Positions 47,040-59,475 of a stretch of DNA of 64,000 nt are shown here, in pieces. The stretch comes from Odobenus rosmarus divergens. Taxonomy: Eukaryota > Chordata > Mammalia > Carnivora > Odobenidae. Both the position numbers and the translations under genes were made by a program. Below the pieces are notes generated by a model, which saw only the letters and a program-made list of their open reading frames with translations, made no database searches and was not told the DNA's origin. The stretch's first letter is position 1, and each line of letters begins with the position of its first letter. The stretch is taken from contig NW_004450286.1 in the NCBI RefSeq assembly GCF_000321225.1, positions 3,672,154 to 3,736,153 of the forward strand, read 5' to 3'.

Positions 47040-47100
47040 TCGCTTACATTTGTATACAGTAGGCACTCAAGAAATATTTGTTGATTTAACTTTTTATATT
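47040..47100 (+). repeat. LINE-2 or MIR 3' end
   Basis: 'tacagtaggcactcaagaaa' followed by 'tatttgttgatttaac' is the shared L2/MIR terminal motif. It is too short to decide between them. Confidence 0.55.
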
Positions 47101-47734
47101 TCAATCTCTTCCCATTTTAATATTTATAATCATCTACTTGTTATTTTGTAAGAGTGGTACAATATGTGGAATGTATCCTACATGCAAAATCATGCTGTGA
47201 ATATAAAACAATTGGACAAAAATAGAGCTTGAGTATTTTTTTTTTTGCAGTAATGATTAAGGTCCAAATATTAGATAGAAGACAATTTACAATTATAAAA
47301 GTATAACTTCTCTGCCATGACCATGTAGCAACCAAATGTACTTTAAGTATTTAAACAATTACTACCATTTGCCATTTTGAATTAAATATATCTATGGGGC
47401 AGGATCAATGGCTAAATCAGTTAGAAAGAATGATTACTATAAAGAGCAGGCTTATCTGGAATGTTGCTGATCAGAGTTCTGATATTTAACATTATAGTAC
47501 GTTTATGGTATGGTGAAAATGTACATATACATAATAAAGAGCTCTAAATATTAAATCTTAAAATGTCTTAATAATTATCAAAAAAGAGGAAAATAATTTG
47601 TGTTCCATTGAACACATGTATGAGGCTTCTTTCTCAAATGCCTATTTTAAAATTGTGGTGTTATAATTTTATAAAAGGTCCACTTTTGTTCAACTGTAAA
47701 CATAGAATTTTCTCCCCATGCTGGAACCCAAGTG
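47101..47734. other. Unassigned AT-rich sequence
   Basis: Nothing recognised. T-run at about 47237-47246. Confidence 0.5.
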
Positions 47735-48180
47735 AAAAATGACAGTGTCATAGACTAGGACCTCATCAAGGTAGGAGGAGTTGGACAGGTTTGTGATCTG
47801 TGTAGCACACAGAGATAGGCCTGGCTGATGGATTTGATATGGAGTGGGTGAGCTGAAGCAGAAGGAATGATCAAATATAACACACATATTTAGCCTAAGC
47901 AACTGAGTAGATGGTGGTGCTGCTTACTAGGTGGAGGGACTTGAAGAGGAGCAGACCTGAAGCATGTGGTGGGGGGAAAGAAGCAAACCAATAGTTCCAT
48001 TTTACATATATTGAGTTTGAGATGCCTGTGAGGAGACAGCCAAGAATAGAAATCAAGGTGAATATATGATTTTGAATTTCAGAGATGTTTGCATTGGAGA
48101 TAAAAAATTTGGAGTTGTCAGCTTAGAGATGATATTTAATGTCATGAGAATATTTGGGATCATCTAGGAAGAAAGCTTAG
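47735..48180 (-). mobile_element. LINE-2 internal fragment
   Basis: On plus, 'ggctgatggatttgatatgg', 'cctaagcaactgagtagatg', 'gtggtgctgcttactaggtg', 'attgagtttgagatgcctgt' and 'ggagttgtcagcttagagat' follow the complement of the L2 coding region in order. Confidence 0.8.
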
Positions 48181-48808
48181 AGCAAAGTCAGTAAGCTGGA
48201 AAGCCAGTCTGGTGAATGTGGTAAGACATTTACATGTTAGAGTAAAACGATTATAGTGTGTTTTGGGATCTGGTGTGGATTTCTCTTCCTCTGGGTGCCA
48301 TTGGTCTGCTTGTTGCTCTTGACTCATGCTATCTGTTTTAGAATAGCATTTATTCAAGTGGAGTGCTGACTGGGGAGCTGGGCTGTTTAAGTCATCTATA
48401 GGAATGAAGAAAGGAATCAAGTAAATGCTTCTGGCAAAGAACTGCTAATATGAGAATTCCAAGGGCTCCTTCTAGAGATGCATAGATTTCAATGTGTAAA
48501 GCATGTAGAATGTTTCTTTCTGCATCCTTAATATCTTTTTTAATCTGTCTTTTCTTGGAGGCTTTGAGACAAGCATAAGAATTAGTTCTGGAATAATGGC
48601 ACTTTGCAACTATAAACACAGAGGATCGGTGATTTAATGATTGGTGTTCATGTTCTCTCTCTGAAATTGGCTACATTTGAGCTTTCACAATTTTTAACAA
48701 TCTCATAGTAGCATATTTTGAAGTGTCATTAGTGTTGGGCCACAAAGAACTTTCCTATAAATATAAAAGGATTCAAGACTTCTACAAGTCTAACAGAATC
48801 AAAAGATA
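48181..48808. other. Unassigned sequence
   Basis: Two minus-strand frames of 86 and 75 codons (48160-48420, 48392-48619) show no known domain; the first begins inside the L2. Confidence 0.45.
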
Positions 48809-48847
48809 GGTGTGTGTGTATGTATGTATGTGTGTGTGTGTGTGAGT

Positions 48848-48879
<32 letters not shown>

Positions 48880-48888
48880 GGGAGGGAA
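48809..48888. repeat. Compound microsatellite (TG, TATG, GA, GACA, GGGA)
   Basis: (TG)n, (TATG)n and (TG)n runs pass into (GA)n and then a perfect (GACA)n tract at about 48861-48878. A composite of this sort is likely to vary in length between individuals. Confidence 0.9.
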
Positions 48889-49179
48889 GAAGTGAGGAAT
48901 ACTTAGAGAAGAATCTGTTGCTAAGTATGTTAATGATTAAAACTATAAAAATCAAAGACTTAGCTTCTGTTTTTGTATCTAAAAGAATTATTTTAAGATT
49001 TGATTAATTAAAAACAGCAGAAATTTCTTTCCAGTCTGAATTTTTCTTTCAAATCACTGAGCAAGATACTGCCAAAAGAGACCAAGACTCCCAAATCCTG
49101 TAATATGCGTACATTTACTATAGAAAGTAAGACCTAAGTGCACTGAGGCTATATTCAGTGAGTAGCCCTGTGTCTTGCA
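48889..49179. other. Unassigned sequence
   Basis: Nothing recognised. Confidence 0.5.
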
Positions 49180-49235
49180 CATATTTATTCATTTCACTAA
49201 CATTTATTGAACTCCTACCATGCCCCCCATAACTG
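49180..49235 (-). repeat. LINE-2 3' tip
   Basis: 'tatttattcatttcactaac', 'atttattgaactcctaccat' and 'gcc' on plus are the terminal L2 complement. Confidence 0.6.
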
Positions 49236-50029
49236 AACCTACTCATATGTTCCCTTTGTGGACCCAGCACGAAATTTAGTTTTGTGAGTCTGTGAGTGGG
49301 CAACTTTCTTACTAAAATAAATATATTGCTAAATATTTTTTGCTACAAGGAAAAAATTAAATATTTTTAAATGTGGCTCTGTACCCAAGCCAATGGTTAT
49401 CTCTATTGTAGTATTGCTTACATTAGAATGCTTTGCATGCTGTTCTTTGATTCCTGGAGGATTCAGCTAACAATAATAACTCTCTACTCTTCTCCCCTTC
49501 CCCCCTCCCTGGTCTGTTCTGCACATATTCAATGAATACTTGGCTCTGTTCTCAGGGTTGGCTTCTTCCAATTTCCTCTTCAAAATTTCTTTAACTTTCC
49601 CTGTTTTTCATTTTAAAGGAGACTGTGAGACTCCCTTAGTTTAACTTGGCTCAGAAGATTACTGAGCTTCCAAAGTTTGTCTTTAGGAGGATCTCTAGAG
49701 TCTAATTTTGAAGACTTGATATCGAAGAAAAATGAAAATCTTATATTTCCATCAAGGGCTTGTGTATAGTCAGGGTTTTTACAAAATTTACAGTGTGCTA
49801 TCACACTTAATTCTGAGAATGATGTTTGTCAAGTTTGCCCAGCTGAAACATGTATACTTCCTTGTACCTCTTTTCCTATTTTCAGGGAATTGAAAAGAAA
49901 TCAGTTATAGACAGGTCTTCTTAGAATTTTGAATATTCAAATTGTTAAGCATATTAGACACCATCTTGGCAAGAAGTTATTACCAGCATCAATGGAAGCT
50001 CCATGAACTTCCTTAAATTAATTGCAAAA
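49236..50029. other. Unassigned sequence
   Basis: No gene or repeat recognised. A pyrimidine-rich tract at about 49478-49512 precedes ordinary sequence. Confidence 0.5.
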
Positions 50030-50187
50030 TTATTTATTTATTTATTCAATGAATATTATGTTAGGGAGTTCCTTAGGCTTTTGGGATATATCAGTGAACA
50101 AAACAAAAGCCCTCACACAGCTTACATTTTCACAGGTGGAGACAGGAAGTAAACAAAATTCGTAAATAAATTTTGTAGTGTGCTAGA
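50030..50187 (-). mobile_element. LINE-2, left part (split by an LTR)
   Basis: 'tattcaatgaatattatgtt', 'atatatcagtgaacaaaaca', 'cacacagcttacattttcac' and 'ggtggagacaggaagtaaac' on plus form the L2 3' complement. It continues at 50743. Confidence 0.8.
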
Positions 50188-50742
50188 GTGTCAAGGGTCC
50201 CCAAGACTACTCCTGGATTAAATGATTTGCTAGGAGGACTAAGAGAACTCAGCATATAGTTATATTCACAGCTAATATGGATTACAGTGAAAGGGTATAG
50301 AACAAGACCAACAAAGAGAAAAGGCACAAAGGGCAAATCAGGAGGAGATTAGGCACATACTTTCAGAGTCCATTCCTAGTTGAGTCACGTAGATGCACTT
50401 AAGTCTTCTAGCAACAAATTGTGACAACATAACTGAAATGTTTGTGCAGTGCAGTTTATTAGATCCTCAGTCCTCAGGGTTTTTACTGGGGGCTGGTCAC
50501 ATAGACACTCGTTGCCTGGCATATACCAAATCTGTATACTACTCTAAGGAAAACAGGCATTCAGCATAAACCACATTGTTTACATAAACAATTTAGATGT
50601 AGTGAGCTACACGTATCAGTTCTGAAATTGTGAGAACCCTTCTGAAATCCAAGTTCCTGTATGCCAGCTGAGGGCCCCACCTTAGGCCCCTGTGAGGATA
50701 GCAGTCAGGCCTGCTATATTAACTTTCTCATGCACATCTAGA
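50188..50742 (-). mobile_element. ERVL-like LTR inserted in LINE-2
   Basis: On plus it starts TGTCAAGGGTCCCCAAGACT and runs through 'ctaggaggactaagagaact', 'cagcatatagttatattcac', 'tttttactgggggctggtca' and 'cacatctagattc'. This is an old LTR read in complement, of a kind I associate with MER21-like ERVL families. L2 sequence on the two sides rejoins when it is removed, which supports insertion. No viral reading frames are attached. Confidence 0.65.
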
Positions 50743-51060
50743 TTCTAAGTGCTCTGGGGGAGAAATTAAAGCAAGGGCCAAGGACCAATCCTGGAAAGGG
50801 ATGCAGGTTACAATTTTAAATAAGGTGATCAGAGTAGGCCTAATTTGGAAGGTGACATTTGAGCAAAAATCTTTGAGGTTAAAAAAAGAACAGAGAGAAC
50901 AGCCAATGAAATTACCCTAAGGTGAGAGTTTGCTTGTCATATTTGAGAAAGAGCAAGGGGATGAGTGTAGCTGGGGGATGAGTGAATATGGAGATGAAGT
51001 TGAAGAGTTAAGGTTGGATAAGGGGACGTGTGATCACACTATTGAACCTATAGGACATTG
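50743..51060 (-). mobile_element. LINE-2, right part
   Basis: 'taaataaggtgatcagagta', 'ggaaggtgacatttgagcaa' and 'aggggatgagtgtagctggg' on plus continue the L2 complement beyond the LTR. Confidence 0.75.
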
Positions 51061-51164
51061 CTAGTTTCTTTGGTTTATGTATGTGTACATGTCAGGGAGG
51101 AAAGACCCAGTAGTTTTCATTTCTTTAGATTCTCTGAGGCACCGGTGTTTCAAAACTGCAGATC

Positions 51165-51270
51165 TAGGCTAAATTCCTCATTTTGCAGGTGGAGAAATAA
51201 GCCCTAAGTGATGACAGGTATATCATTTAAGATCATACGGTCATCAGTGAGAGAATGGAAGACAGAATGT
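51165..51270 (-). repeat. MIR SINE fragment
   Basis: 'cctcattttgcaggtggaga', 'aataagccctaagtgatgac' and 'aagatcatacggtcatcagt' on plus match the MIR complement. Confidence 0.65.
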
Positions 51271-52712
51271 AGAATATAAGTATTCTAATCTTTCCTCCAA
51301 GTTTGAGAGAATCCTCATGACTTACTCAATTGCATTTTACTAGAGTGGGTGTAATTGATAACAAACAGATGCCAGAATGCTTCAGGGTATCTTAGGCAGA
51401 ATGTGTTCAATTATTTCTTCCCACTTAGGATATTCTATCCTATGAGTGACTGATGTGCCCAATTTCTGAGTATGAGGTGAAACAAATATTAAACACCTAA
51501 TAGGGATATTTTCCTTCTTATTAGAATGTCTGGTAACTCAGTTAAATGTCTTCACACCTTGCACTAACCCCTTTTCCCATAAAAATTTGTTTTTATTGTT
51601 TGGAAGGTCTTCCTTGTTTTATCCCCATTAGGAATATATTTCAATAAAGAAAAGTTTATTAAGATGCTTCTTGCTTTTAAAGGATTCAATTGCAGTTTTT
51701 TTACAAGGGTTATAGAAATAAGGTTAAGCTAACTTCTCTCATTAGCAAATCTGTAATAGTCATACCAAGAAGGCATAGTTGAAAAGTGTGTGACATGTAG
51801 CCACAGACCATTTAGTGAACTTAAATCCAGAAAGCAGGATGTTTGAACTTAAAAAAAAAAACAAAAAAAAAAAACCCAAGGTGATATGAGCTGCTTGTAA
51901 GGTCAACAGATAATTGCTATCTAATTTTTTCTTTCAAAATAAAATCAGACTGAAAAGAAGATGGATAATTTTTCAAACATTTACTGCTTTTAAGCATTAA
52001 AGAAATGAATATTGGGTGCAGAGAGGTCTCTGGTGTATGTTTGCTAAAGACATGATTTTGGTGACAGCTATGGAAGGCAATTTAATAATGCCTTTTTGTT
52101 GTTGTTTTGATAACCAAAACAAAAAGTAAAAAGAATCCGTTAGAATCAGTTTTAAAGGTTAAGTTCTACGCTGTTTAATTATTACGTGGATTTGGAAGTA
52201 CAGGCATTTTAAAAATACTTTTTATTTTTAAGGGAGAAAATATTAACTACCTCCTCTGAATGTGAGCAATAAGATCTGACATGTTATTTCACAGATAAAA
52301 GAATTCTGTGTTCATTACCAATACTTCTATATTGCAGTGAGTTTTGCTGTTAAATACTTTATGCTGTTTTGTCTCAACCAAAGATGTCTGCCATAAATGA
52401 CTCTGTCACAGATAGATGGCCTCAAACCAGTATAAGCATAAAATATCTATCACTATTTAAGATTGGTATGACACAAAAAGTACAGGATCTTGAAGATTTC
52501 CCGCTTTAGTTTTGATTCCTTTCATGTATTTTTAATCACGTAATGCTTTGCTTTTGTTAATGGTGGTGGGGTAAATTGGTTAGATTTAGTTATTAGGATT
52601 ATTCTATTTGTACTAAGGTCCTAGACAAAAATTTCAATAACTTTTATTATGAATCTTTTATGCTCTATATCACATATGATTTATAATCTGTATCACATAT
52701 GATTATTATACA
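51271..52712. other. Unassigned AT-rich sequence
   Basis: A-rich run at 51851-51874 interrupted by a C. No element or gene recognised. Confidence 0.5.
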
Positions 52713-52900
52713 AGTTTAAACCACACAGGAAAGTAAGAAGGCAGAAAATCACTCCAAATTCTACTTTCCAGAAATAACTATTCTCAACATTTGAACATCT
52801 TTCCAGACATCTCTCAATGTGTCTATATTGAGCAAAATATAGCTAGATATAATTTTAGGAAAATGGGATCACAGTATACATGGTATTTTAAATACCAAGT
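52713..52900. mobile_element. Possible ancient LINE-1 fragment
   Basis: 'caggaaagtaagaaggcaga', 'tccagaaataactattctca', 'catctttccagacatctctc' and 'aatgggatcacagtatacat' resemble an ancient L1M segment common in mammals. Orientation not determined. Confidence 0.45.
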
Positions 52901-53959
52901 ATTAATTTAATTTTACTTGAATTTAGTGAAAGAAAAGAGATTAAAGTAAAATTGGAGGAGCTGTTGACTTTACTCAGAAAAGTATTTATCACAAGTGATA
53001 CAGAGCATAAAAGATACTGTTATTGTTATGAAAACTATAAACTGTTCTAGGAGTTTGGAATCAATGCTGTTTTTTAACTTTATATTTCATGTATTCAGGT
53101 AAAACTTTATACTCATTTGGTATCTATTTCAGCAGCTCTCTATCCATCCCACTATTGCAGTAGTGGTCATAGGAACAAGGCACAGCGGGAAGCTGTAGAG
53201 GCCTGTACAGCACAAAGTGAGCATATATCCAGGGATTTGCAGTATAGCCATTAGTGGTTTGCTATGAAAGATGAGAAATAACACACATATTCTTTATACC
53301 AGATCTCCTCCCCCATCCTCTAATTTCTGATAGCCTATTCTCTATACATTGCCTTAATTGATTACATTTTCCTTTTTTCTGTAGCCGTAGTTGTCAGTTA
53401 TTTAATCTATTTAAAAATTGTATCAATGTTATTTATTCCATTTAGAAGTTGATTCTGTATTCATCACCAGACCTTTTACTACAGTTCCTTCCTAGTTTTT
53501 TGCTTTCTAATTATTCATCATAATTACCAACTGCCAAGACTGTGCCAGGAATTGCACTAATGGGAACTGTACTTGGAAGGACTCATGGTCTATGATTCTC
53601 ATTATTTGCACCTTTTTGGGGGGGGTTCTATTACTTGTTCTACCCCTTAGAAGTGTTTTTTTCCAAGTTCTTGCTGTGATTTTCTCTTTTCCTAACTGTA
53701 CATACACACACTCTCTAGGCTGTTTTATCCACCATCTTTATGCAGGGATTCCTAATTGGACCCTCTATTACAGACCTCTCTGAATTTGACATGCTTGTAT
53801 GCAATTCAATATGCATAATATGGAATTTATTATCTTTCCTGTCTGTTGTGATCCTTTTCTTTTATCTCCTACCCAGGTTCTATATTTGACCATGTTTTGT
53901 AAGCCAAACCATTTTGCCCAAGCGAGCAAGTCTAACTGATGCATAAGTCTGTTGATTAT
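52901..53959. other. Unassigned sequence
   Basis: Opposing frames at 53507-53707 and 53592-53783 have no domain. A G-run lies at 53618-53626. Confidence 0.5.
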
Positions 53960-54266
53960 ACTGCCTGTTTACTTTATTTTATTTTGTTATGTTATGTTAG
54001 TCACCATACAATACATCATTAGTTTTTGATGTAGTGATCCATGATTCATTTTATTCATATAACACCCAGGGCTCCATTCAGTACGTGCCCTCTTTAATAC
54101 CCACCACCAGACTAACCCATCCCCCCACCCCATCCCCTCTAAAACCCTCAGATTGCTTCTCAGAGTCTATAGACTCTCACGGTTCATCTCTCCCTCCAAT
54201 TTCCCCCCCTTCATTTTTCCCTTCCTTCTCCTAATGTCCTCCATGCTATTCCTTATGTTCCACAAA

Positions 54267-54706
54267 NNNNNNNNNNNNNNNNNNNNNNNNNNNNNNNNNN
54301 NNNNNNNNNNNNNNNNNNNNNNNNNNNNNNNNNNNNNNNNNNNNNNNNNNNNNNNNNNNNNNNNNNNNNNNNNNNNNNNNNNNNNNNNNNNNNNNNNNNN
54401 NNNNNNNNNNNNNNNNNNNNNNNNNNNNNNNNNNNNNNNNNNNNNNNNNNNNNNNNNNNNNNNNNNNNNNNNNNNNNNNNNNNNNNNNNNNNNNNNNNNN
54501 NNNNNNNNNNNNNNNNNNNNNNNNNNNNNNNNNNNNNNNNNNNNNNNNNNNNNNNNNNNNNNNNNNNNNNNNNNNNNNNNNNNNNNNNNNNNNNNNNNNN
54601 NNNNNNNNNNNNNNNNNNNNNNNNNNNNNNNNNNNNNNNNNNNNNNNNNNNNNNNNNNNNNNNNNNNNNNNNNNNNNNNNNNNNNNNNNNNNNNNNNNNN
54701 NNNNNN
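54267..54706. other. Assembly gap (440 N)
   Basis: The gap lies wholly within the L1, between its 3' UTR and the C-terminal part of ORF2. The missing bases should therefore be L1 sequence, including the ORF2 stop. The true length may differ from 440. Frames crossing it (54153-54743, 54167-54736, 54253-54927) are artefacts of translating N. Confidence 0.98.
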
Positions 54707-57630
54707 GAGAAGTGTCTTTTCATATCTTCTGCCCACTTTTTGACTTGATTATTTGTCTTTTGGGTGTTGAGTTTGAGAAGTTCTTTATAGGTCTTGGATA
54801 CCAGCCCTTTATCTGTAGTGTCATTTGCAAATATCTTCTCCCATTCTGTGGGTTGCATCTTTGTTGTGTTGACTGTTTCCTTTGCTGTGCAGAAGCTTTT
54901 TATCTTGATGAAGTCCCAAAAGTTCATTTTTGCTTTTGTTTCACTAGCCTTTGGAGATGTATCTTGAAAGAAGTTGCTGTGGCCGATATCAAAGAGGTTA
55001 CTGCCTGTGTTCTCCTCTAGGATTTTGATGGATTCCTATCTCACATTGAGGCCTTTCATCCATTTTGACTTTATTGTTGTGTATGGTGTTAGAGAATGGT
55101 CGAGTTTCATTCTTCTGCATGTGGCTGTCCAGTTTTCCCAGGACCATTTATTGAAGAGACTGTCTTTTTTCCATTGCATATTTTTTCCTGCTTTGTCAAA
55201 GATTAGTTGACCATAGAGTTGAGGGTCCATATCTGTGCTCTCTATTCTGTTCCATTGGTTTCTTGTCTGTTTCTGTGCCAGTACCATGCTGTCTTGGTGA
55301 TCACTGCTATGTAATATAGCTTGAAATTGGGACGTGATGCCCCCAGCTTTTTCTTTTTCAACATTTCCTTGGCGATTCGGGGTCTTTTCTGATTCCATAC
55401 AAAGTTTAAGATTGTTTGTTCGTTGAAGAATGTCATTGGAATTTTGATCAGGTTGGCATTGAAGGTATAGATTGCTCTGGGTAGCATAGACATTTTAACA
55501 ATGTTTATTCTTCCAATCCATGAGCATGGAATGTTTTTCCATCTTTTTGTGTCTTCTTCAATTTCTTTCATGAGTATCCTGTATTTCCTAGAGTATAAAT
55601 CCTTTACCTTTTTGGTTAGGTTTATTCCGAGGTATCTTATGGTTTTTGGTGCTATTGTAAATGGAATCATTTCTCTAATTTCACTTTCTACAGTTGCATT
55701 GTTAGTGTATAAGAAAGCAACTGATATCTGTGCATTGATTTTATTTCCTGCCACATGACTAAATTGCTGTATGAGTTCTAGTAATTTGTGGGTGGAGTCT
55801 TTTGGGTTTTCCACATAAAGTATCATGTCATCTGGGAAAAGAGAGAGTTTGACTTCTTCTTTGCCAGTTTGAATACCTTTTATTTCTTTTTGTTGTCTGA
55901 TTGCTGTTGCTAGGACTTCTAGTCCTATGTTGAACAATAGTGGTGAGAGTGGGCATCCTTGACATGTTCCTGATCTTAAGGGAAAGGCTCTCAGCTTTTC
56001 CCCATTGAGATGATATTCGCTGTGGGTTTTTCATAGATGGATTTTCTGAACTTGAGGAACGATCCCTCTATCCCTATACTCTGAAGAGTTTTAATCAGGA
56101 AAGGATGCTGTATTTTTTTCAAATGCTTTTTCTGCATCCATTGAGAGGACCATATGGTTCTTTCCCTCCTCTTATTAATGTGTTCTATCACAGTGATTGA
56201 TTTGCAAATGTTTAACCATATTTGCATCCCGGGGATGAACCCCACTTGGTCGTTGTGGATGATCCTTTTAATGTATTGTTGGATCCTATTAGCTAGGATT
56301 TTGTTGGGGATTTTGGAATCCATGTTCATCAGGGATATCAGTCTGAAATTCTCCTTTTTGATGAGGTCTTTGCCTGGTTTGGGGATTAAGGTATTGCTGA
56401 CCTCATAGAATGATTCTGGAAGCTTTCCTTCTGTTTCTCTTTTTTGAAACAGCTTCAGCAGAATAGGTATTATTTCTTCTTTGAATGTTTGGTAGAATTC
56501 CCCAGGGAATCCATCAGGCCCTGGACTCTTTTTTTGGGAGGTTTTTGATCACTACTTCAATCTCACTACTGGTTATTGGCCTATTCAGGTTGTCAATTTC
56601 TTCTTGTTTCAGTCTTGGGAGTTTATAGGTTTCCAGGAAGGCCTCCATTTCATCCAGATTGCTCAGTTCATTGGCATGTAGTTGTTGATAATAATTTCTT
56701 ATAATTGTTTCTATTTCCTTGGTGTTAGTCATGATCTCTTTCCTTTCACTCATAATTTTATTAATTTGGGTCCTTTCTCTTTTCTTTTGGGTAAGTCTGG
56801 CCAGTGGTTTATCGATCTTATTAATTCTTTCAAAGAACCAGCTTCTACTTTTGTTGATCTGATCTACTGTGTTTCTGGTTTCTAATTCATTGATCTCTGC
56901 TCTAATCTTTATTATTTCTCTTCTAATGCATGGCTTAGGCATAGCTTGCTGCTTTTTCTCTAGTTCTTTAAGGTGCAGAGTTAGTTGGTGAATTCAGGAT
57001 TTTTCTATTTTTTTGAGTGAGGCTTGGATGGCTATGTATTTCCCCCTTAGGACCGCCTTTGCAATATCCCATAGGTTTTGGACCGATGTGTTTTCATTCT
57101 CATTGGTTTCCATGGATTGTTTAAGTTCTTCTTTGATTTCCTGGTTGACCCAAACATTTTTGAACAGAGTGGTATTTAGCTTCCAAGTGTTTGAATTTCT
57201 GCCCAATTTTTTCTTGTGATTGAGTTCCTGTTTTAAAGCATTATGGTCTGAGAATATGCAGGGAATAATCTCAATCTTTGGTATCATTTGAGACGTGATT
57301 TGTGACCCAGTATGTGGTCTATTCTGGAGAAAGTTCCATGTGCGCTCGAGAAGAATGAGTATTCTGTTGTTTTAGGATGGAATGTTCTGTATATATCTGA
57401 GGTCCATCTGGTCCAGCTTTCTTTTGAGGTCCGATGGCATGGAAGATGGATCTCCATCCCTTCACTTTCAGTCTGGATGTATCTTTAGGTCCAAAATGAG
57501 TGTCTTGTAGACAGCATATGGATGGGTCCTGTCTTTTTATCCAAACTGCCACCCTGTGCAATTTTATGGGAGCATTTAGGCCGTTCATGTTGAGAGTGAT
57601 TATTGAAAAATATGAATTTATTGTCGTCAT
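54707..57630 (-). pseudogene. LINE-1 ORF2 pseudogene (endonuclease and reverse transcriptase)
   Basis: ORF2p nicks target DNA and reverse-transcribes the L1 RNA at the nick. The frame opens at 57630 (Met-Thr-Thr-Ile-Asn-Ser-Tyr-Phe) with the start of the endonuclease domain. About 100 or more residues of that domain then appear to be missing, since the sequence jumps at about 57440 from the early to the late endonuclease region. Next comes a frameshift near 57395. The linker and reverse transcriptase follow in pieces (56994-57287, 56514-56942, 55991-56329, 55242-55937). The catalytic FADD motif reads FPDD at 55827-55838. The C-terminal part is seen at 55036-55398 and up to the gap. The copy is dead. 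Confidence 0.93.
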
Positions 57631-57708
57631 GTTGCCTGTGAAGACCTTGTTTTTATTGATTGTCCCTGTAAATTTCTGTTGTATATCACTCTTGGAGTCT
57701 TTCTCCTT

Positions 57709-58599
57709 TTATAGAACCTCCCTTAATATTTCTTGCAGGGCCGGCTTAGTGGCCACATATTCTTTCAGTTTCTGCCAGTCTTGGAAGCTCTACATCTCTC
57801 CATCCATTCTAAATGACAGCCTTGCCGGATAAAGTATTCTTGTCTGCATGTTCTTCTCGTTTAGTACCCTGAATATGTCTGGCCAGGCCTTTCTGGCTTA
57901 CCAGATCTCTGTGGATAGGTCTGACATTATTCTGATGTTTCTCCCTCTGTACGTAAGGAATCTCTTCCCCCTGACTGACCTTAAGATGGTTTCTTTGGTT
58001 TTAAGATTTGCGAGTTTTACTATTACATGCCGGGGTGTTGGCCTCTTTTCCTTGATCTTGGGAGGGGTCCTTTCTGCCTCTAAGATGTGAATGTTTGCTT
58101 CATTCTCCAGATTAGGGAAGTTCTCAGGTATGATTTGCTCAAATATATCGTCTAGTCCTCTCTCTCTCTCCACCCCCCTCAGGGATTCCAATAATTCTGA
58201 CATTGGAACATTTCATGGTGTCACTTATTTCTCTGATTCTGTTTTCATGGATTCTGAGTTGTTTTTCCCTGGCCTCCTTTTTTCCCTTTTTATCTATTAA
58301 ATGATCTTCCAGGTCACTAATTTGTTCTTCTGCCTTGCTTACCCTAGCTGTTAGGTTATCTAGATTAGATGGATCTCATTGATAGCATTTTTAAGTTCTG
58401 CCAATGCAGCTTTCATTTCTGCCCTTAGAGACTCTATGTTGCCATTAATTAATTTCTCCATTCTAGCTATTGTCTTCACAATTGCTAGCCTGAATTCCAT
58501 CTCTGACATCTTGGTTATATCTTAATCCATTTGTAAATCTGTGGCTTAAGTCATAATCTCTGAGTCTTTCCTATTTGGGGGGTTCCTCCTCCTAGTCAT
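57709..58599 (-). pseudogene. LINE-1 ORF1 pseudogene (RNA-binding chaperone)
   Basis: ORF1p forms trimers through a coiled coil and coats L1 RNA. The start codon is at 58599 and the first residues read MTRRRNPPNRKDSEIMT, after which an in-frame TAA stops translation at codon 18. Downstream, a coiled-coil region lies at about 58200-58500. The RNA-recognition and C-terminal region is open from 58203 to 57898, then stopped by a second TAA after Glu-Ile-Trp. A final TAA at 57709-57711 is where the normal frame would end. The spacing of about 80 bases to ORF2 is usual. Confidence 0.9.
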
Positions 58600-59475
58600 T
58601 CTGTTGAGGGGTGGTTGAGGGAATGTATAGAGTCCAAATTATTGACCAGAACCCAAGCAAGATGCACCTGTTTTCTAGGGACCTTAGGGCTGCTGGCCTC
58701 TTATTTTCCAAGCCTGTCTTCTAGGGGAGGGACCTCCCGCGCTGTTACTCAGGCAACCCTGTTTGGGCACAGTTGCCCTGCCCCCTGTGGCGGGGAATGG
58801 AGTCAGTGGAAACCGGTTTTTTGGGGTTTTTGTTCTCCGGTGGCTTTCCCTGGTGGCTTTCCTCATCTCTTCCGAGAGTCAGAGCAGAAGAAACCATGTC
58901 CAACCCTCTGCCTCAGAGCAGAGAGAGCACAGTCTGTTCTTCAGTGAGCTCCCCAGGCCACACTATCTCTGTTTCTTTCTGTCCTGCTATAAAGTGCAGC
59001 GTCCTGGGTTGTGCGCCCCTCTGCAGTGCTCCCAGTCCTTGCCTCTAGGTCTGGGCACGTCTCTGCCCTTTGTTCTTCTAAAACCACCAGCTGTCCCCAG
59101 TTTGCACATGTGACCCTGCTGCTCTGGGTTTTTGTCCAGGGGGCTGCCCTAAAGTCCTTTCTCCGTCGCTACCAGTTTGCGAGTCTGTGCCCGGTCCCCA
59201 GTGCAGGAGGCTGTTGCTCACCTGCGGTGTAGGATCCCCATGGCCAGGCTCCCTCCCCCTTCTGTTTGTCCTCTGATATATGCCCGTGGAATCACGACTC
59301 CCTGTTTCGTACCTTGAAACCAACTGCCTGTGATATTCTGTTTGTAGAGACTCAGATCTATCTTCTTATATCTCAGGCTGATTTCACGGGTGTTCAGAAT
59401 GGTCTGGTAGCTATCCAGCACAATTCCGAGGACAGGTTGGAATAGTGTCCCCTACTCATCTGCCATCTTTTCCTC
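58600..59475 (-). promoter_or_regulatory. LINE-1 5' UTR with internal promoter
   Basis: GC-rich and CpG-bearing (58680-59330) against an AT-rich background, ending at 59475 in the L1 5' terminus. In L1 this region holds the sense promoter and often an antisense promoter that would fire to the right here, on plus. Frames inside it (58615-58947, 58763-59113, 59011-59323) reflect high GC and are not genes. Whether it is still active cannot be told from sequence alone. Confidence 0.8.

Noticed and set aside
54153..54927. Three open frames of 189-224 codons
   Set aside because: They consist mostly of unknown residues from the 440-base N run inside the L1.
58615..59323. GC-rich region with several frames as a CpG-island gene start
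   Set aside because: Its position and 5' end place it as the 5' UTR of the minus-strand L1.
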